A DNA stretch of 64,000 bases from CAIZGX01 sp044239865 (GCA_044239865.1 JBIIAO010000001.1:682001-746000), one strand, 5' to 3'. Numbered from the stretch's first letter, positions 16,346 through 26,357 are shown. Numbers and translations are program-made. Notes: generated by a model from the letters alone, not told the origin.

Positions 16346-18505
16346 ATGAAAACACACACCCTTAGTTTTCTATTCATTCTAACATCTTTTTATTCCTTCG
16401 CTTTCGAAGGAATGTGGATTCCTTCCGTCTTGAATGCCGCTTTCGACGACATGAAAGCCAATGGATTGAAACTTTCGAAAGAAGAAATTTATTCAATCAA
16501 CAATACATCTTTGAAAGATGGAATAGTCATATTCGGCGGCGGCTGCACAGGAGAAATGGTTTCAAACGAAGGACTACTCTTCACCAATCACCACTGTGGC
16601 TTCGATAACATTCAATACCATTCTAGCGTTGAACACGATTATTTGAAGAACGGTTTTTGGGCCATGAAACGCGAGGATGAAAAGGCATGTCCTGGGCTTA
16701 CGGCCACCTTCGTTATCGAAATGCGCGATGTTACGGAAGATGTTTTAAAAGGAATGATAGGCGTTGAAGAAAAAGATCGTGCTGCGAAAATGAAAGATTT
16801 GTTGAGCGCAATTGCCAAAAGAGAGAAAGCTGAAAAAAAATGCGACGGATTCGTTCGAGGATTCAATTACAACACACAATTCTTTTTGGTGTTGACGAAG
16901 ACATACAACGATGTGCGTTTGGTGGGAGCTCCGCCTTCATGCATTGGAAAGTTCGGAGGAGATACCGACAACTGGGTATGGCCAAGACACACTGGAGATT
17001 TTTCAGTTTTTCGTATTTATGCAAACGACAAGAATGAACCAGCGGAATATTCGGCATCAAACAAACCATTCAAACCAGCCCATCACTTTCCTATTTCATT
17101 GAAAGGAGTGAAGGAAGGCGATTTCACCATGGTGTATGGTTTTCCTGGAAGAACAGAACACTTGTTGACATCTGCAGGTGTGGCCTACAACCACGAGCAA
17201 TTGGCTCCAATGCGCATTGACTTCCGTGAAAAGAATTTGGAAGTTATCAATGCAGCCATGAAAAGCAGCGACGCGCTTCGGATTAAATATGCAGCGAAAC
17301 AAAGCAGTGTGGCGAACGCCTACAAGAAATGGCAAGGTCAGGAGTTGGGATTGAATAAATTCAACGCGATTCAATTGAAGAAAGATGAAGAAGCGAAGTG
17401 GTTGGAAACAGCGAAGCTTTCAAACAAAGAATTGGAATATTCAAATTTACTTTCCACCATTGACAAGCTTTACAAAGACTATTACGGAGTGAATATGGCC
17501 GCTGCTGCTTATGCTGAATTCGTGTTCAACGGTCCAGAAGTATTTCAGCTCTATCAAGATTTTAATGAGATTTTGGTTCAAGGAGCTCAATTGAAAAAAG
17601 GTAATCAGTGGGAAGGAAAGATGAACGAGTTTTTGGAAACGGCTAAAGCCTTCTACAAAGACTACGATTTAGAAACCGATAAGAAAAGATTTTTGGCGAT
17701 GTCTTCTTTGTTCGAACAATTCACGAAAGGAGTTATTCATTTCAAACATTCAAAACTCTCTCGCGAAGCCTCAGCAGATCTATGGTTCAAACAATCTATG
17801 GTTGCAGACAGTGCAGTGTTCTTGGGAATGATTCGTTCCTTTTCAAAAGATACATTCATTTCCATGAGTGGAAAGTCTAAGAAATACGCCAAGCGATTAA
17901 ACGCGGAATATTTGTTCATTCAGGCCTCAGCTCTGAACGATTACTACATGAACACGTTGGTTCCTTCGAAGCGAGAATTCAATTCAAAACACGACCAACT
18001 CATGGAACAATATGTTTTCTTGTTGGAAGAATTACGCGGAAAACAAGAGAAGTGGTGCGATGCAAATTCTACTCTTCGATTGACTTACGGAAAAGTAGAG
18101 GGTAGTGCTCCAGTAGATGGAATGGCTTATACTCCGTTCACAACAGGACAAGGAATATTAGATAAGAACAGCACGGGTAATCCAGATTTCGAGATCAACG
18201 ACAGATTGAAAATGTTGCTGCAAAACAAAGAGTTCGGAAGCTACGGTGTGAATGGAACTTTGCCTGTTTGTTTTACTGGAAGTAATCACACAACAGGCGG
18301 GAATTCTGGTTCTCCGGCCTTAAACGGAAGTGGCGAATGGATAGGTATAAACTTCGACAGAACATGGGAAAGCACCATGAGTGATCTCTATTTCAATTCG
18401 GAAATCTGTCGAAATGTAATGACAGATGCGCGCTACGTGCTTTGGGTGATTGACATCTACGCCGGGGCTGGCCATCTCTTGAATGAAATGACCATTCGAC
18501 GCTAA
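16346..18505 (+). CDS. S46 family dipeptidyl-peptidase, DPP11-like
   Basis: A 719-residue secreted serine peptidase with a signal peptide (residues about 1-19). The catalytic triad positions are His83 in LLFTNHHCGFDN, Asp218 in RHTGDFSVFRIY and Ser654 in GGNSGSPALNG. The residue 18 positions after the Ser is Arg672 (in INFDRTW). In Porphyromonas DPP11 the equivalent Arg673 sets preference for Asp/Glu at P1, where DPP7 has Gly, so acidic-peptide specificity is inferred. Expected role: periplasmic dipeptide release for amino-acid catabolism. It ends 4 bp from the stop of a convergent small gene. Confidence 0.95.
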   Translation: MKTHTLSFLFILTSFYSFAFEGMWIPSVLNAAFDDMKANGLKLSKEEIYSINNTSLKDGIVIFGGGCTGEMVSNEGLLFTNHHCGFDNIQYHSSVEHDYLKNGFWAMKREDEKACPGLTATFVIEMRDVTEDVLKGMIGVEEKDRAAKMKDLLSAIAKREKAEKKCDGFVRGFNYNTQFFLVLTKTYNDVRLVGAPPSCIGKFGGDTDNWVWPRHTGDFSVFRIYANDKNEPAEYSASNKPFKPAHHFPISLKGVKEGDFTMVYGFPGRTEHLLTSAGVAYNHEQLAPMRIDFREKNLEVINAAMKSSDALRIKYAAKQSSVANAYKKWQGQELGLNKFNAIQLKKDEEAKWLETAKLSNKELEYSNLLSTIDKLYKDYYGVNMAAAAYAEFVFNGPEVFQLYQDFNEILVQGAQLKKGNQWEGKMNEFLETAKAFYKDYDLETDKKRFLAMSSLFEQFTKGVIHFKHSKLSREASADLWFKQSMVADSAVFLGMIRSFSKDTFISMSGKSKKYAKRLNAEYLFIQASALNDYYMNTLVPSKREFNSKHDQLMEQYVFLLEELRGKQEKWCDANSTLRLTYGKVEGSAPVDGMAYTPFTTGQGILDKNSTGNPDFEINDRLKMLLQNKEFGSYGVNGTLPVCFTGSNHTTGGNSGSPALNGSGEWIGINFDRTWESTMSDLYFNSEICRNVMTDARYVLWVIDIYAGAGHLLNEMTIRR

Positions 18506-18509
18506 TGGT

Positions 18510-18647
18510 TTAAGACCACTGAATAAGAAAATAGATAACCCCAATAACAAGTGCAAAAAGCGTTATTGCGAAAAGTACTGGTCCGCCTATTTCGTTTTGT
18601 TCAGCTTCGTGTGGAATGTGTCCGTGATCGTCGTTTGAATGTCCCAT
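18510..18647 (-). CDS. 45-residue single-pass membrane protein
   Basis: ATG at 18647, TAA at 18510-18512. The N-terminal half is rich in His, Asp and Glu (MGHSNDDHGHIPHEAEQNE), followed by one clear membrane helix (VLFAITLFALVIGVIYFLI) and a short QWS tail. A TATATTTG promoter box at 18662-18669 lies 14 nt before the ATG, and its end sits 4 bp from the S46 stop, all of which supports a real gene. No family recognised; His-rich tails sometimes bind metals or belong to small subunits of membrane complexes, which is only a suggestion. Confidence 0.75.
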   Translation of the reverse strand: MGHSNDDHGHIPHEAEQNEIGGPVLFAITLFALVIGVIYFLIQWS

Positions 18648-18661
18648 GGTATAATTTTTCA

Positions 18662-18669
18662 CAAATATA
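18662..18669 (-). promoter_or_regulatory. -7 box for the 45-aa protein gene
   Basis: The minus strand reads TATATTTG (TAnnTTTG consensus), 14 nt before the ATG of the small gene. Confidence 0.55.
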
Positions 18670-18696
18670 ATTTCATTGTTGAAACACCCAAATAAA

Positions 18697-18724
18697 AAAG
18701 GCTAACACTTCAAGGTTAGTCTTT
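18697..18724. terminator. Hairpin with A- and T-rich flanks
   Basis: An imperfect stem pairs GGCTAAC with GGTTAGTC, with AAAAAA before and CTTTTCTTTT after. It could act on either strand, although it lies between two divergent genes, so an RNA leader element is an alternative. Confidence 0.4.
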
Positions 18725-18801
18725 TCTTTTTCCAAAATTGACTCGGGTGCAACCTATTGTTTCGTATTATTGTCTTAACATAGGAAACCATACTGAAACC
18801 A

Positions 18802-21800
18802 ATGATTTTAAATATACTAAAAAGATCAGCTGTCATTTTCTTGGCCTTGACAGCATCTTTTTCAAGCTCTTCTCAAGTCGTCATAAACGAATTCTGTTTT
18901 GCGAACTATTCCGACTACGCGGTAGGCGGTGAGTTTGAAGACTGGGTGGAATTTTACAATCCAACAGGCGCTGCAGTAAATATCGGTGGTTATTGGCTTA
19001 GCGATAATGTCCTCAACCCACAGAAATATCAGATTCCAGCAACAGTTAGCGTTCCTGCTAATGGTTACAAACTCATTCTAGTTAGTGGAGTAGGTGCGTA
19101 TGATCCAGGATTTTTAGGCCAGACTAATACAAATTTCAAAGTATCACAATCCAACGGAGAGGAATTGGTTTTCTCAAGCCCTGCAGGAGTTATTTTGGAG
19201 AGTTATGATTTCGATGTAATCAGCCCGAATCAGCGAAATCAGTCATACGGACGTGTTCCGAATGGAACGGGTAGCATGGTTATTCAAACCAATCCATCTC
19301 AAGGCGCCGTTAATGCTGGTGCAACTGCCACAGGTTATGCTGTTCGTCCAACAATGAACGTACAAGCTGGATATTACGCAGCTCCAATTAGCGTGACCCT
19401 TTCAACGACTGAAGTTGGAGGAACAATTTATTACACCACAAACGGATCTCAACCTTCTAACACCAGCACGTTATACACGGGGTCGATTAACATCAATACA
19501 ACTACAGTTCTTCGCGCAATTGTTTACTCGCCTGCAGCGACTACTCTTCCTTCATTTACAGAAACCAATACGTATTTCTTCGGAAACGATAATCACACCA
19601 TTCCGGTGGTTTCTATTTCAGGAACTACGCTTGACGGAGGTTGGAACGGAGATGAGCTTACACATCTCGAGTTTTTTCAAAGCGGAACATTCACGGTAGA
19701 ATCATCAGGAGATAGCAATGAGCACGGGAACGACTCGAATGCATATGGACAAAGAGGATTTGATTATGTAACACGTGATGCTTTAGGATATGATCACGAA
19801 TTAGAGCATCCGATGCTTCATACAAGCGATCGACAAAGCTATCAGCGTCTAATTTTTAAAGCGGCAGCAAACGACAACTATCCGTTTTCAAATGGTGGTG
19901 CTCATATTCGTGACGCCTATGTATGTGAATTATCGTTGATAGGAGACCTTCACCTCGATGAGCGTAAAACCAGAAATTGTATTCTTTACATCAACGGTCA
20001 ATATTGGGGCGTTTATGAAATTCGTGAGAAAGTAGACGATACCGATTATACTGATTATTACTTTGATCAGCCTGCGGGTAATGTAGACTTCTTGAAAACA
20101 TGGGGCGGGACATGGACCGAATACGCTGCAGCTCCAACATTTAATCCACAAACACAGTGGAACACGTTTGTGAACTTCACAACTACCAACAGTATGGCCA
20201 ACCAAGCCAACTACGATTATGTGGTTTCGCAGTTCAACACCATGAGTTTAATTGACTATTTTATTTTGAATGGTTACACCGTTTGTACCGATTGGTTGAA
20301 TTGGAATACAGCTTGGTGGCGCGGTACGAATCCGCTTGGTGACGGAAGACGTTGGAGATATGCCCTTTGGGATAACGACAACACATTTGGTCACGGTGCC
20401 AATTACACAGGAGTTGGCAGCACACAGCCAAATTCAGACCCGTGTCAGGTAGAAGGGCAGGGAAATGTCGGAGGACAAGGACACATTCCTGTTTTAAACG
20501 CCTTATTTGACAATCCTGATTTCTTCGCCGACTACATTCAACGTTACGCTGAATTGTCGAACACCATTTTCTCTTGTGAGCGAATGATTGAAGTTTTAGA
20601 CAGCATGGTGCTTGTGATTGAGCCTGAGATGCCTCGACAAATTCAGCGTTGGGGAGGTAATGTAACTACCTGGAACAACAACGTGCAGGGTGTTCGCGAT
20701 TTTATTCTCGCTCGTTGTAACAATGAAATCATAGGTGGAATAACAGATTGTTACGATGTCGTTCCATACACGGTCACTTTCCAAATCGATGGAGTGGGCG
20801 ATATTGTAATTGGAGAGACAGAGCTGAGTCCGTACGAAACCCCGTTTTCAGGAACCTATTTCGGGGATTTGGAGATTGACATTGAAGCAATAATAGATTC
20901 AGTTGTGGGTCCGTGTAGCTCCTTCCAAGGTTGGGAAATAATAAGCGGTACTGGCATAATTGCCGATCCAACGGCTTCAATTACCACTTTAATTGTTCAA
21001 TCAGATGTAACGTTGCAAGCCATATTTGGAATTCCAGCTTCAGGTCCCGTTACTATTTTAAGCGATGTTGTGCCGGCTGGAGCAGGAAATATTGTATTTA
21101 ATGGAACTGCACAAGTTACTTATCCGGAAACATTCATTGTAAACGCAGGAGATTCAACCTCATTCAGCGTTACCGCGAATCCTTGGTTTACGTTCAACCA
21201 TTGGGAATCTACCAACGCAACCCTTTTCCCCAACACAACTTCAACATTTATTCATTTAAATCCTTGCGCTCCCGATACATTAATCGCCATTTTCGATGAG
21301 ACACCGCATGCGATTCTTCAAGTAGATGTAATGCCAGTAGGTGCAGGAACGGTAACTATGGACGGAACCGTGCTAGCCGCTTATCCTTGGAGCAACGAAA
21401 TACTCGCAGACATTGACTATACCTTCAACGCGAATGAAATTCCCGGAGTAACCTTGTTCGATCACTGGGAAATAAACAATCATCCACTGAATCCGAATAC
21501 ACTCACTCCGGATGTCATCTTACATTTAATGGTGAGTGACACGTTGGTAGCGGTATTCACGATCATCGATGAATTCCCTTTGACAGTAAACGTTCAACCA
21601 GCGGGAGCAGGAACCGTAACGATGAACGGAACTCCTTGGACTCCGCTTCCTTCAACACAAGTCTTTTCTGAAAACACATTCATGAACTTCGTCGCTTCTC
21701 CAATTGATTCGTGGACTGCCTTCAACCACTGGGAAATAAATAACCACGTTCTTTTGCCTTCGCTTTCCAGTTCGAATGTGAATTTCAACTTCACACAAGA

Positions 21801-22389
21801 AGATACGTTGGTGGCTGTGTTCGATGTTACACCGCATCATCCGCTTACCGTTATTGTTAATCCTGCAGCTGCGGGAACCGTTTTGTTCGATACTGGGAAC
21901 GCAACAACAACTTCATTGACCATTGAAAACGAAGACAACATTCCTGTGAACTTCACGGCTATTCCAGAAGCGTATTGGTTGTTCACAGGTTGGCAGTCTG
22001 TTGCTGGAACGCCAATTAATCCGAATCTTACAGCTGATCAGGTTTCAGCTATTTTCACTGGAACCGATACCATTATCGCGAACTTCCAGAAAGAGCCGTT
22101 CTTGTATTATGTGCCTAACACGTTCACTCCGAACGACGATAATTTAAATGAAGTATTTATTCCTGTTTTGAATGGATATGATCCGACCGATTACTACTTC
22201 GCGATATATGATCGCTGGGGTATTTTGGTTTTTGAAACCAACGATTCTACGAAAGGATGGAATGGTACATTCAAAGGAAATGGATCTTACTACGTGCCGA
22301 ACGACGCCTATGTTTGGAAGCTTCGAGCTAAGGCTATTGGCAGCAGCGAACCTGTTGAATTAATGGGGTCGTTGACACTCTTTAGATAA
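18802..22389 (+). CDS. Secreted lamin-tail / CotH-like / InlB-B-repeat protein with T9SS type B sorting domain
   Basis: A 1195-residue protein. In order: signal peptide; lamin-tail domain (VVINEFCFANYSD to about residue 150); chitobiase-like domain (TIYYTTNGSQPSNTSTLY, about 200-250); a CotH-like kinase region (about 265-620) with CILYINGQYWGVYEIREKVD and RWRYALWDNDNTFG; several divergent repeats of about 80 residues with GAGTVTMNGT and FNHWEINNH motifs, like InlB B-repeats; and a type B sorting domain (PNTFTPNDDNLNEVF, YDRWGILVFE, WNGTFKG). CotH-type kinases phosphorylate secreted proteins; whether this one is active cannot be judged. It is probably exported by T9SS and attached to the cell surface. 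The ATG at 18802 begins the signal peptide. Confidence 0.92.
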   Translation: MILNILKRSAVIFLALTASFSSSSQVVINEFCFANYSDYAVGGEFEDWVEFYNPTGAAVNIGGYWLSDNVLNPQKYQIPATVSVPANGYKLILVSGVGAYDPGFLGQTNTNFKVSQSNGEELVFSSPAGVILESYDFDVISPNQRNQSYGRVPNGTGSMVIQTNPSQGAVNAGATATGYAVRPTMNVQAGYYAAPISVTLSTTEVGGTIYYTTNGSQPSNTSTLYTGSININTTTVLRAIVYSPAATTLPSFTETNTYFFGNDNHTIPVVSISGTTLDGGWNGDELTHLEFFQSGTFTVESSGDSNEHGNDSNAYGQRGFDYVTRDALGYDHELEHPMLHTSDRQSYQRLIFKAAANDNYPFSNGGAHIRDAYVCELSLIGDLHLDERKTRNCILYINGQYWGVYEIREKVDDTDYTDYYFDQPAGNVDFLKTWGGTWTEYAAAPTFNPQTQWNTFVNFTTTNSMANQANYDYVVSQFNTMSLIDYFILNGYTVCTDWLNWNTAWWRGTNPLGDGRRWRYALWDNDNTFGHGANYTGVGSTQPNSDPCQVEGQGNVGGQGHIPVLNALFDNPDFFADYIQRYAELSNTIFSCERMIEVLDSMVLVIEPEMPRQIQRWGGNVTTWNNNVQGVRDFILARCNNEIIGGITDCYDVVPYTVTFQIDGVGDIVIGETELSPYETPFSGTYFGDLEIDIEAIIDSVVGPCSSFQGWEIISGTGIIADPTASITTLIVQSDVTLQAIFGIPASGPVTILSDVVPAGAGNIVFNGTAQVTYPETFIVNAGDSTSFSVTANPWFTFNHWESTNATLFPNTTSTFIHLNPCAPDTLIAIFDETPHAILQVDVMPVGAGTVTMDGTVLAAYPWSNEILADIDYTFNANEIPGVTLFDHWEINNHPLNPNTLTPDVILHLMVSDTLVAVFTIIDEFPLTVNVQPAGAGTVTMNGTPWTPLPSTQVFSENTFMNFVASPIDSWTAFNHWEINNHVLLPSLSSSNVNFNFTQEDTLVAVFDVTPHHPLTVIVNPAAAGTVLFDTGNATTTSLTIENEDNIPVNFTAIPEAYWLFTGWQSVAGTPINPNLTADQVSAIFTGTDTIIANFQKEPFLYYVPNTFTPNDDNLNEVFIPVLNGYDPTDYYFAIYDRWGILVFETNDSTKGWNGTFKGNGSYYVPNDAYVWKLRAKAIGSSEPVELMGSLTLFR

Positions 22390-22413
22390 GCATTTTCGAA
22401 TTAACTTCGTTGC

Positions 22414-23535
22414 ATGAATATTCGGAACGAAGTTTTTTCAAATCAATCACTTCAAGACTGGCAATCGCTAGCCGAGAAAGAATTAAAAGGAAAATCCCTC
22501 GACTCGTTGGTTCGCCAGACGGAAGAAGGGATTTTTTTATTTCCCTATTCAACAGAAGCGAAATCTACAGAGGAGCCTACTTTTCGCGCAGCACCTTCGT
22601 GGCAATTGCACCAATCGTTTAAGACGATAGATCCACTTCAATGGAATGGTCTGGCGTTGGAGGCCTTGAACGGCGGTGCGAACAGCCTGACCATTCCGGC
22701 TTCTTTCAACGCTAGTGATATGAAGGTGGCGTTGAAAGACATCTTCGTCGGCTTCATCAACTGGGAGTTAGAGGCGCATGCCGAGCAAGCCGACGATCAG
22801 ATAGACGCCCTAAAACAAGCCTACGAAACACAAGATCGTGCTGGCGTTCTCTCATTCATTCATTCCAAACACATCATCACAAACGCATGGTTCGGCAACC
22901 ACGCAACAGCGTCGGAACAAATCGCATTTGCTGTTTTAGCTGGAATTGAATTCATAGAAAATACGCATTTGTCCATCGACGATGCTTCCGCACAAATCCT
23001 GTTTCATTTTTCAGTTGGAAGCGAATTGTATGTTGAAATCGCCAAGCTGCGCGCTTTCCGCGCGGTGTGGTCTCACGTAATAAAGACAGGAACTGTCGAG
23101 CATGCCTGCTCGAATCACGCTTTCGTGAAGGTGCAAACAGACGGATATTTTCAAGCAAAAAAAGACACCGACAATAACTTAATCCGCGCAACCATTCAGA
23201 CCCTCGCCGCATGCGTAGGTGGAGCCAATCGCATTGAAGTCCTTCCAATGGATTTCGCCAATGCCACTGATGTGAACGAGCAATTGCGTTGGGCACGAAA
23301 CATTCAACATCTACTCATTGAAGAATCTTACTTCGATCAATATTCCGATTTAGCGAAAGGAAGTTACACCTTGGAAAAACTGACGGAAGACCTTTCCACA
23401 AAGGCGCTGGAGACCATGAAGGAATTTGAAACTTCCGAGAAATTGGAACATTTCATTCAAAGTAAAAAAGAAGAAAGAAGCCTTCAACATGCACAACGTG
23501 TTGTAGTGGGCGAAAATAAATATGTGCAGTCATGA
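22414..23535 (+). CDS. mutA: Methylmalonyl-CoA mutase small (beta) subunit
   Basis: A 373-residue protein resembling the non-catalytic subunit. FSNQSLQDWQSLAEKELKGK and SLDSLVRQTEEGI match the mutase N-terminus, and AKLRAFRAVWSHVIKTGT and IEVLPMDFANATDVNEQLRW match the barrel. It lacks a C-terminal B12 domain, as expected for MutA, and is shorter than the roughly 600 residues of many MutA proteins. It overlaps mutB by 4 bp. A TAACTTCG box (variant TAnnTTTG) ends 4 nt before the ATG. Confidence 0.92.
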   Translation: MNIRNEVFSNQSLQDWQSLAEKELKGKSLDSLVRQTEEGIFLFPYSTEAKSTEEPTFRAAPSWQLHQSFKTIDPLQWNGLALEALNGGANSLTIPASFNASDMKVALKDIFVGFINWELEAHAEQADDQIDALKQAYETQDRAGVLSFIHSKHIITNAWFGNHATASEQIAFAVLAGIEFIENTHLSIDDASAQILFHFSVGSELYVEIAKLRAFRAVWSHVIKTGTVEHACSNHAFVKVQTDGYFQAKKDTDNNLIRATIQTLAACVGGANRIEVLPMDFANATDVNEQLRWARNIQHLLIEESYFDQYSDLAKGSYTLEKLTEDLSTKALETMKEFETSEKLEHFIQSKKEERSLQHAQRVVVGENKYVQS

Positions 23536-25583
23536 GTAAATTGAATTGGAAAGAAGTGGGCTTCAACTTCAATGAAGAAGCGAAGGCTGCAACGTGGGGA
23601 GCAGGAGCAGCGCCGTTTTTACGCGGACCATACGCAAGCATGTACACCGTTCGTCCGTGGACCATTCGTCAGTATGCCGGTTTCAGCACAGCGGAAGAAT
23701 CGAATGCGTTCTACAAGCGCAACTTGGCCATGGGACAAAAAGGTTTGTCTGTTGCTTTCGATTTAGCCACGCACCGCGGATACGACAGCGATCACGAGCG
23801 TGTGAAAGGAGACGTTGGAAAGGCAGGAGTAGCCATAGATTCAGTGGAAGACATGAAAGTCTTGTTTCATGAAATTCCGTTGAACGAAATGTCGGTGAGC
23901 ATGACCATGAATGGAGCTGTGCTTCCGATTCTTTCCTTCTACATCGTAGCCGCTGAAGAACAAGGTGTTCGTCCAGAACAATTAACCGGAACCATTCAGA
24001 ACGATATTCTGAAAGAGTTCATGGTTCGAAATACATACATCTATCCGCCAACGCCAAGCATGCGTATTGTTTCAGACATCTTTGAATTCTGTTCGAAGGA
24101 AATGCCGAAATTCAATCCGATATCTATTTCGGGATACCACATGCAAGAAGCAGGTGCGACTCAAGAAATTGAATTGGCGTATACGTTGGCAGACGGATTG
24201 GAATATGTCCGAGCTGGATTGAAAGCGGGCATGAGCATCGACGATTTCGCACCGCGCTTGTCGTTCTTCTGGGCCATAGGCATGGACACCGTAACTGAAA
24301 TTGCGAAGATGCGCGCAGCACGCGTGTTGTGGGCGCAACTGATTAAGTCCTTCAACCCGAAAAACGAAAAATCAATGGCGTTAAGAACCCACTGTCAAAC
24401 CAGCGGTTGGTCACTTACGCGTCAAGATCCATACAACAACGTCGCTCGCACATGCATTGAAGCGCTCGGTGCCGCATGGGGTGGAACGCAGAGTTTGCAT
24501 ACCAATGCGCTCGATGAGGCCATTGCCTTGCCTACCGATAACAGCGCGCGCATTGCACGAAACACGCAGTTAATCATTCAGGAAGAAACAGGTCTTTGCG
24601 AAGTAGTCGATGTGTGGGGTGGAAGTGAAGTGGTGGAAAAGCGAACGCAAGAAATTATGGACGCCGCGTGGAAGTTGATTGAAGAAGTGGAAGAGATGGG
24701 TGGAATGACCAAAGCCATTGAAGCGGGAATTCCAAAATTACGCATTGAAGAAGCCGCAGCGCGAAAGCAGGCACGCATAGACAGCGGAAGAGATAAGATT
24801 ATTGGCGTGAATATTTTCCAGTTGGAAGAAGAAAGCGCCATGGATATTTTGCAAGTCGACAACGACGCTGTGCGTATTTCACAAATCGAAAGATTAGTGA
24901 AAACAAAAGCTGAACGCAACGAAGAAGCTTGTCAAAAGGCTCTGAAAGCCTTAACAGAAGCGGCGCAGAGTGGAAGTGGAAACTTATTGGCACTCTCGGT
25001 GGAAGCAGCGCGCTTGCGTGCAACCTTAGGAGAAATCTCAAGTGCTTTGGAGGTAGTGTACGGAAGATATTCCGCACAGATTAGAAGTATTTCAGGAGTT
25101 TATTCAAACGAATCGGCCATGGACAAAGACTTTATTGAAGCTCGCAGACGCTCAGATGAATTTGCAGAGTTAGCGGGAAGAAGACCGCGCATCTTGGTTG
25201 CGAAGATGGGACAAGACGGACACGATCGCGGAGCGAAAGTGATTGCCACATCGTTTGCAGACATTGGATTCGATGTAGACATGGGACCGTTGTTCCAAAC
25301 ACCTGCTGAGGTTGCGAAGCAAGCTGCGGAGAACGACGTTCACATGGTCGGAGTATCTTCTTTAGCAGCAGGACATAAGACGTTAATTCCGGAATTAATT
25401 TCCGAATTGAAAAAATTAGGACGTGAAGATATTGGGGTTATTGCCGGAGGAGTAATACCCGAGCAAGACTTCGAATTTTTATATAACGCAGGGTGTGTAG
25501 GCATCTTTGGTCCAGGGACTAAGATTGCCACAGCGGCACAGGAAATTTTAACATTAATGATCGAAGCACTCCAAGGCGAATGA
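23532..25583 (+). CDS. mutB: Methylmalonyl-CoA mutase large (alpha) subunit, cobalamin-dependent
   Basis: A 683-residue protein. The N-terminal substrate-binding barrel carries RPWTIRQYAGFSTAEESNAF and QKGLSVAFDLATHRGYDSDH; QTSGWSLTRQDPYNNVARTC and ALGAAWGGTQSLHTNALDEA follow. The C-terminal B12 domain has the DxHxxG motif with cobalt-ligand His564 in MGQDGHDRGAKVIA, then GVSSLAAGHKTL and AGGVIPEQD. It interconverts succinyl-CoA and methylmalonyl-CoA in propionate metabolism. The epimerase and carboxylase genes are not in the window. Overlaps both mutA and mazG by 4 bp, so one operon. Confidence 0.98.
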   Translation: MSKLNWKEVGFNFNEEAKAATWGAGAAPFLRGPYASMYTVRPWTIRQYAGFSTAEESNAFYKRNLAMGQKGLSVAFDLATHRGYDSDHERVKGDVGKAGVAIDSVEDMKVLFHEIPLNEMSVSMTMNGAVLPILSFYIVAAEEQGVRPEQLTGTIQNDILKEFMVRNTYIYPPTPSMRIVSDIFEFCSKEMPKFNPISISGYHMQEAGATQEIELAYTLADGLEYVRAGLKAGMSIDDFAPRLSFFWAIGMDTVTEIAKMRAARVLWAQLIKSFNPKNEKSMALRTHCQTSGWSLTRQDPYNNVARTCIEALGAAWGGTQSLHTNALDEAIALPTDNSARIARNTQLIIQEETGLCEVVDVWGGSEVVEKRTQEIMDAAWKLIEEVEEMGGMTKAIEAGIPKLRIEEAAARKQARIDSGRDKIIGVNIFQLEEESAMDILQVDNDAVRISQIERLVKTKAERNEEACQKALKALTEAAQSGSGNLLALSVEAARLRATLGEISSALEVVYGRYSAQIRSISGVYSNESAMDKDFIEARRRSDEFAELAGRRPRILVAKMGQDGHDRGAKVIATSFADIGFDVDMGPLFQTPAEVAKQAAENDVHMVGVSSLAAGHKTLIPELISELKKLGREDIGVIAGGVIPEQDFEFLYNAGCVGIFGPGTKIATAAQEILTLMIEALQGE

Positions 25584-26356
25584 ACACAGTAGAGCAGAAG
25601 AAAGAGGCGTTCGAGCGCTTGTTAACCATCATGGACGAGCTGCGCGAGAAATGTCCATGGGACATGAAGCAGACTCTGGAAAGTCTTCGACATTTGTCCA
25701 TAGAGGAAGTCTATGAATTGGGCGATGCTATTCTAGATGGTGATATGGAAGAAGTGAAGAAAGAGTTGGGCGACGTGTTTCTTCATTTGGTATTTTATTC
25801 GCGCATTGCCAGTGAGACCGAGGCTTTCGATATAGCCGATGTTTTGAATTCCATTTGTGAAAAGCTTATTTCAAGACATCCGCATATTTACGGAGATGTT
25901 GTGGTGAAAGATGAAGCGGAGGTGCTTTCCAATTGGGAAAAATTAAAATTGAAGGAAGGAAAGAAGAGTGTGTTGGAAGGTGTGCCTCGTTCGTTACCTG
26001 CTATGGTGAAGGCGCAGCGCATTCAAGACAAGGCGAAAGGAGTGGGGTTCGATTGGGACAATGCCGATCAGGTTTGGGAAAAGGTTTTGGAAGAATTGAA
26101 TGAATTCAAAGAGGCCAAAACGAAAGAAGATCAAGAAGAAGAATTCGGCGATTTACTTTTTTCGCTGATCAACTACGCGCGTTTTAAAGGAATCCATCCG
26201 GAAGATGCATTAGAGAAAACGAACAAGAAATTCATTTATCGTTTTCAGTATTTGGAAACGGAGAGCGCGAAAGACGGAAAGCAGATGGGCGAGATGACCT
26301 TGAATGAAATGGACGAATATTGGAATCGCGCGAAGGCACTAAAAAAGAATTCATAG
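25580..26356 (+). CDS. mazG: Nucleoside triphosphate pyrophosphohydrolase
   Basis: A 258-residue two-domain MazG. The first domain has CPWDMKQTLESLRHLSIEEVYEL and the metal-binding EVKKELGDVFLHLVFY; the second repeats EEFGDLLFSLINYARFKG, and the chain ends in NEMDEYWNRAKAL. It hydrolyses (d)NTPs to monophosphates and PPi, housecleaning of aberrant nucleotides or modulation of (p)ppGpp. Translationally coupled to mutB (4-bp overlap). Confidence 0.96.
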   Translation: MNTVEQKKEAFERLLTIMDELREKCPWDMKQTLESLRHLSIEEVYELGDAILDGDMEEVKKELGDVFLHLVFYSRIASETEAFDIADVLNSICEKLISRHPHIYGDVVVKDEAEVLSNWEKLKLKEGKKSVLEGVPRSLPAMVKAQRIQDKAKGVGFDWDNADQVWEKVLEELNEFKEAKTKEDQEEEFGDLLFSLINYARFKGIHPEDALEKTNKKFIYRFQYLETESAKDGKQMGEMTLNEMDEYWNRAKALKKNS

Positions 26357-26357
26357 A

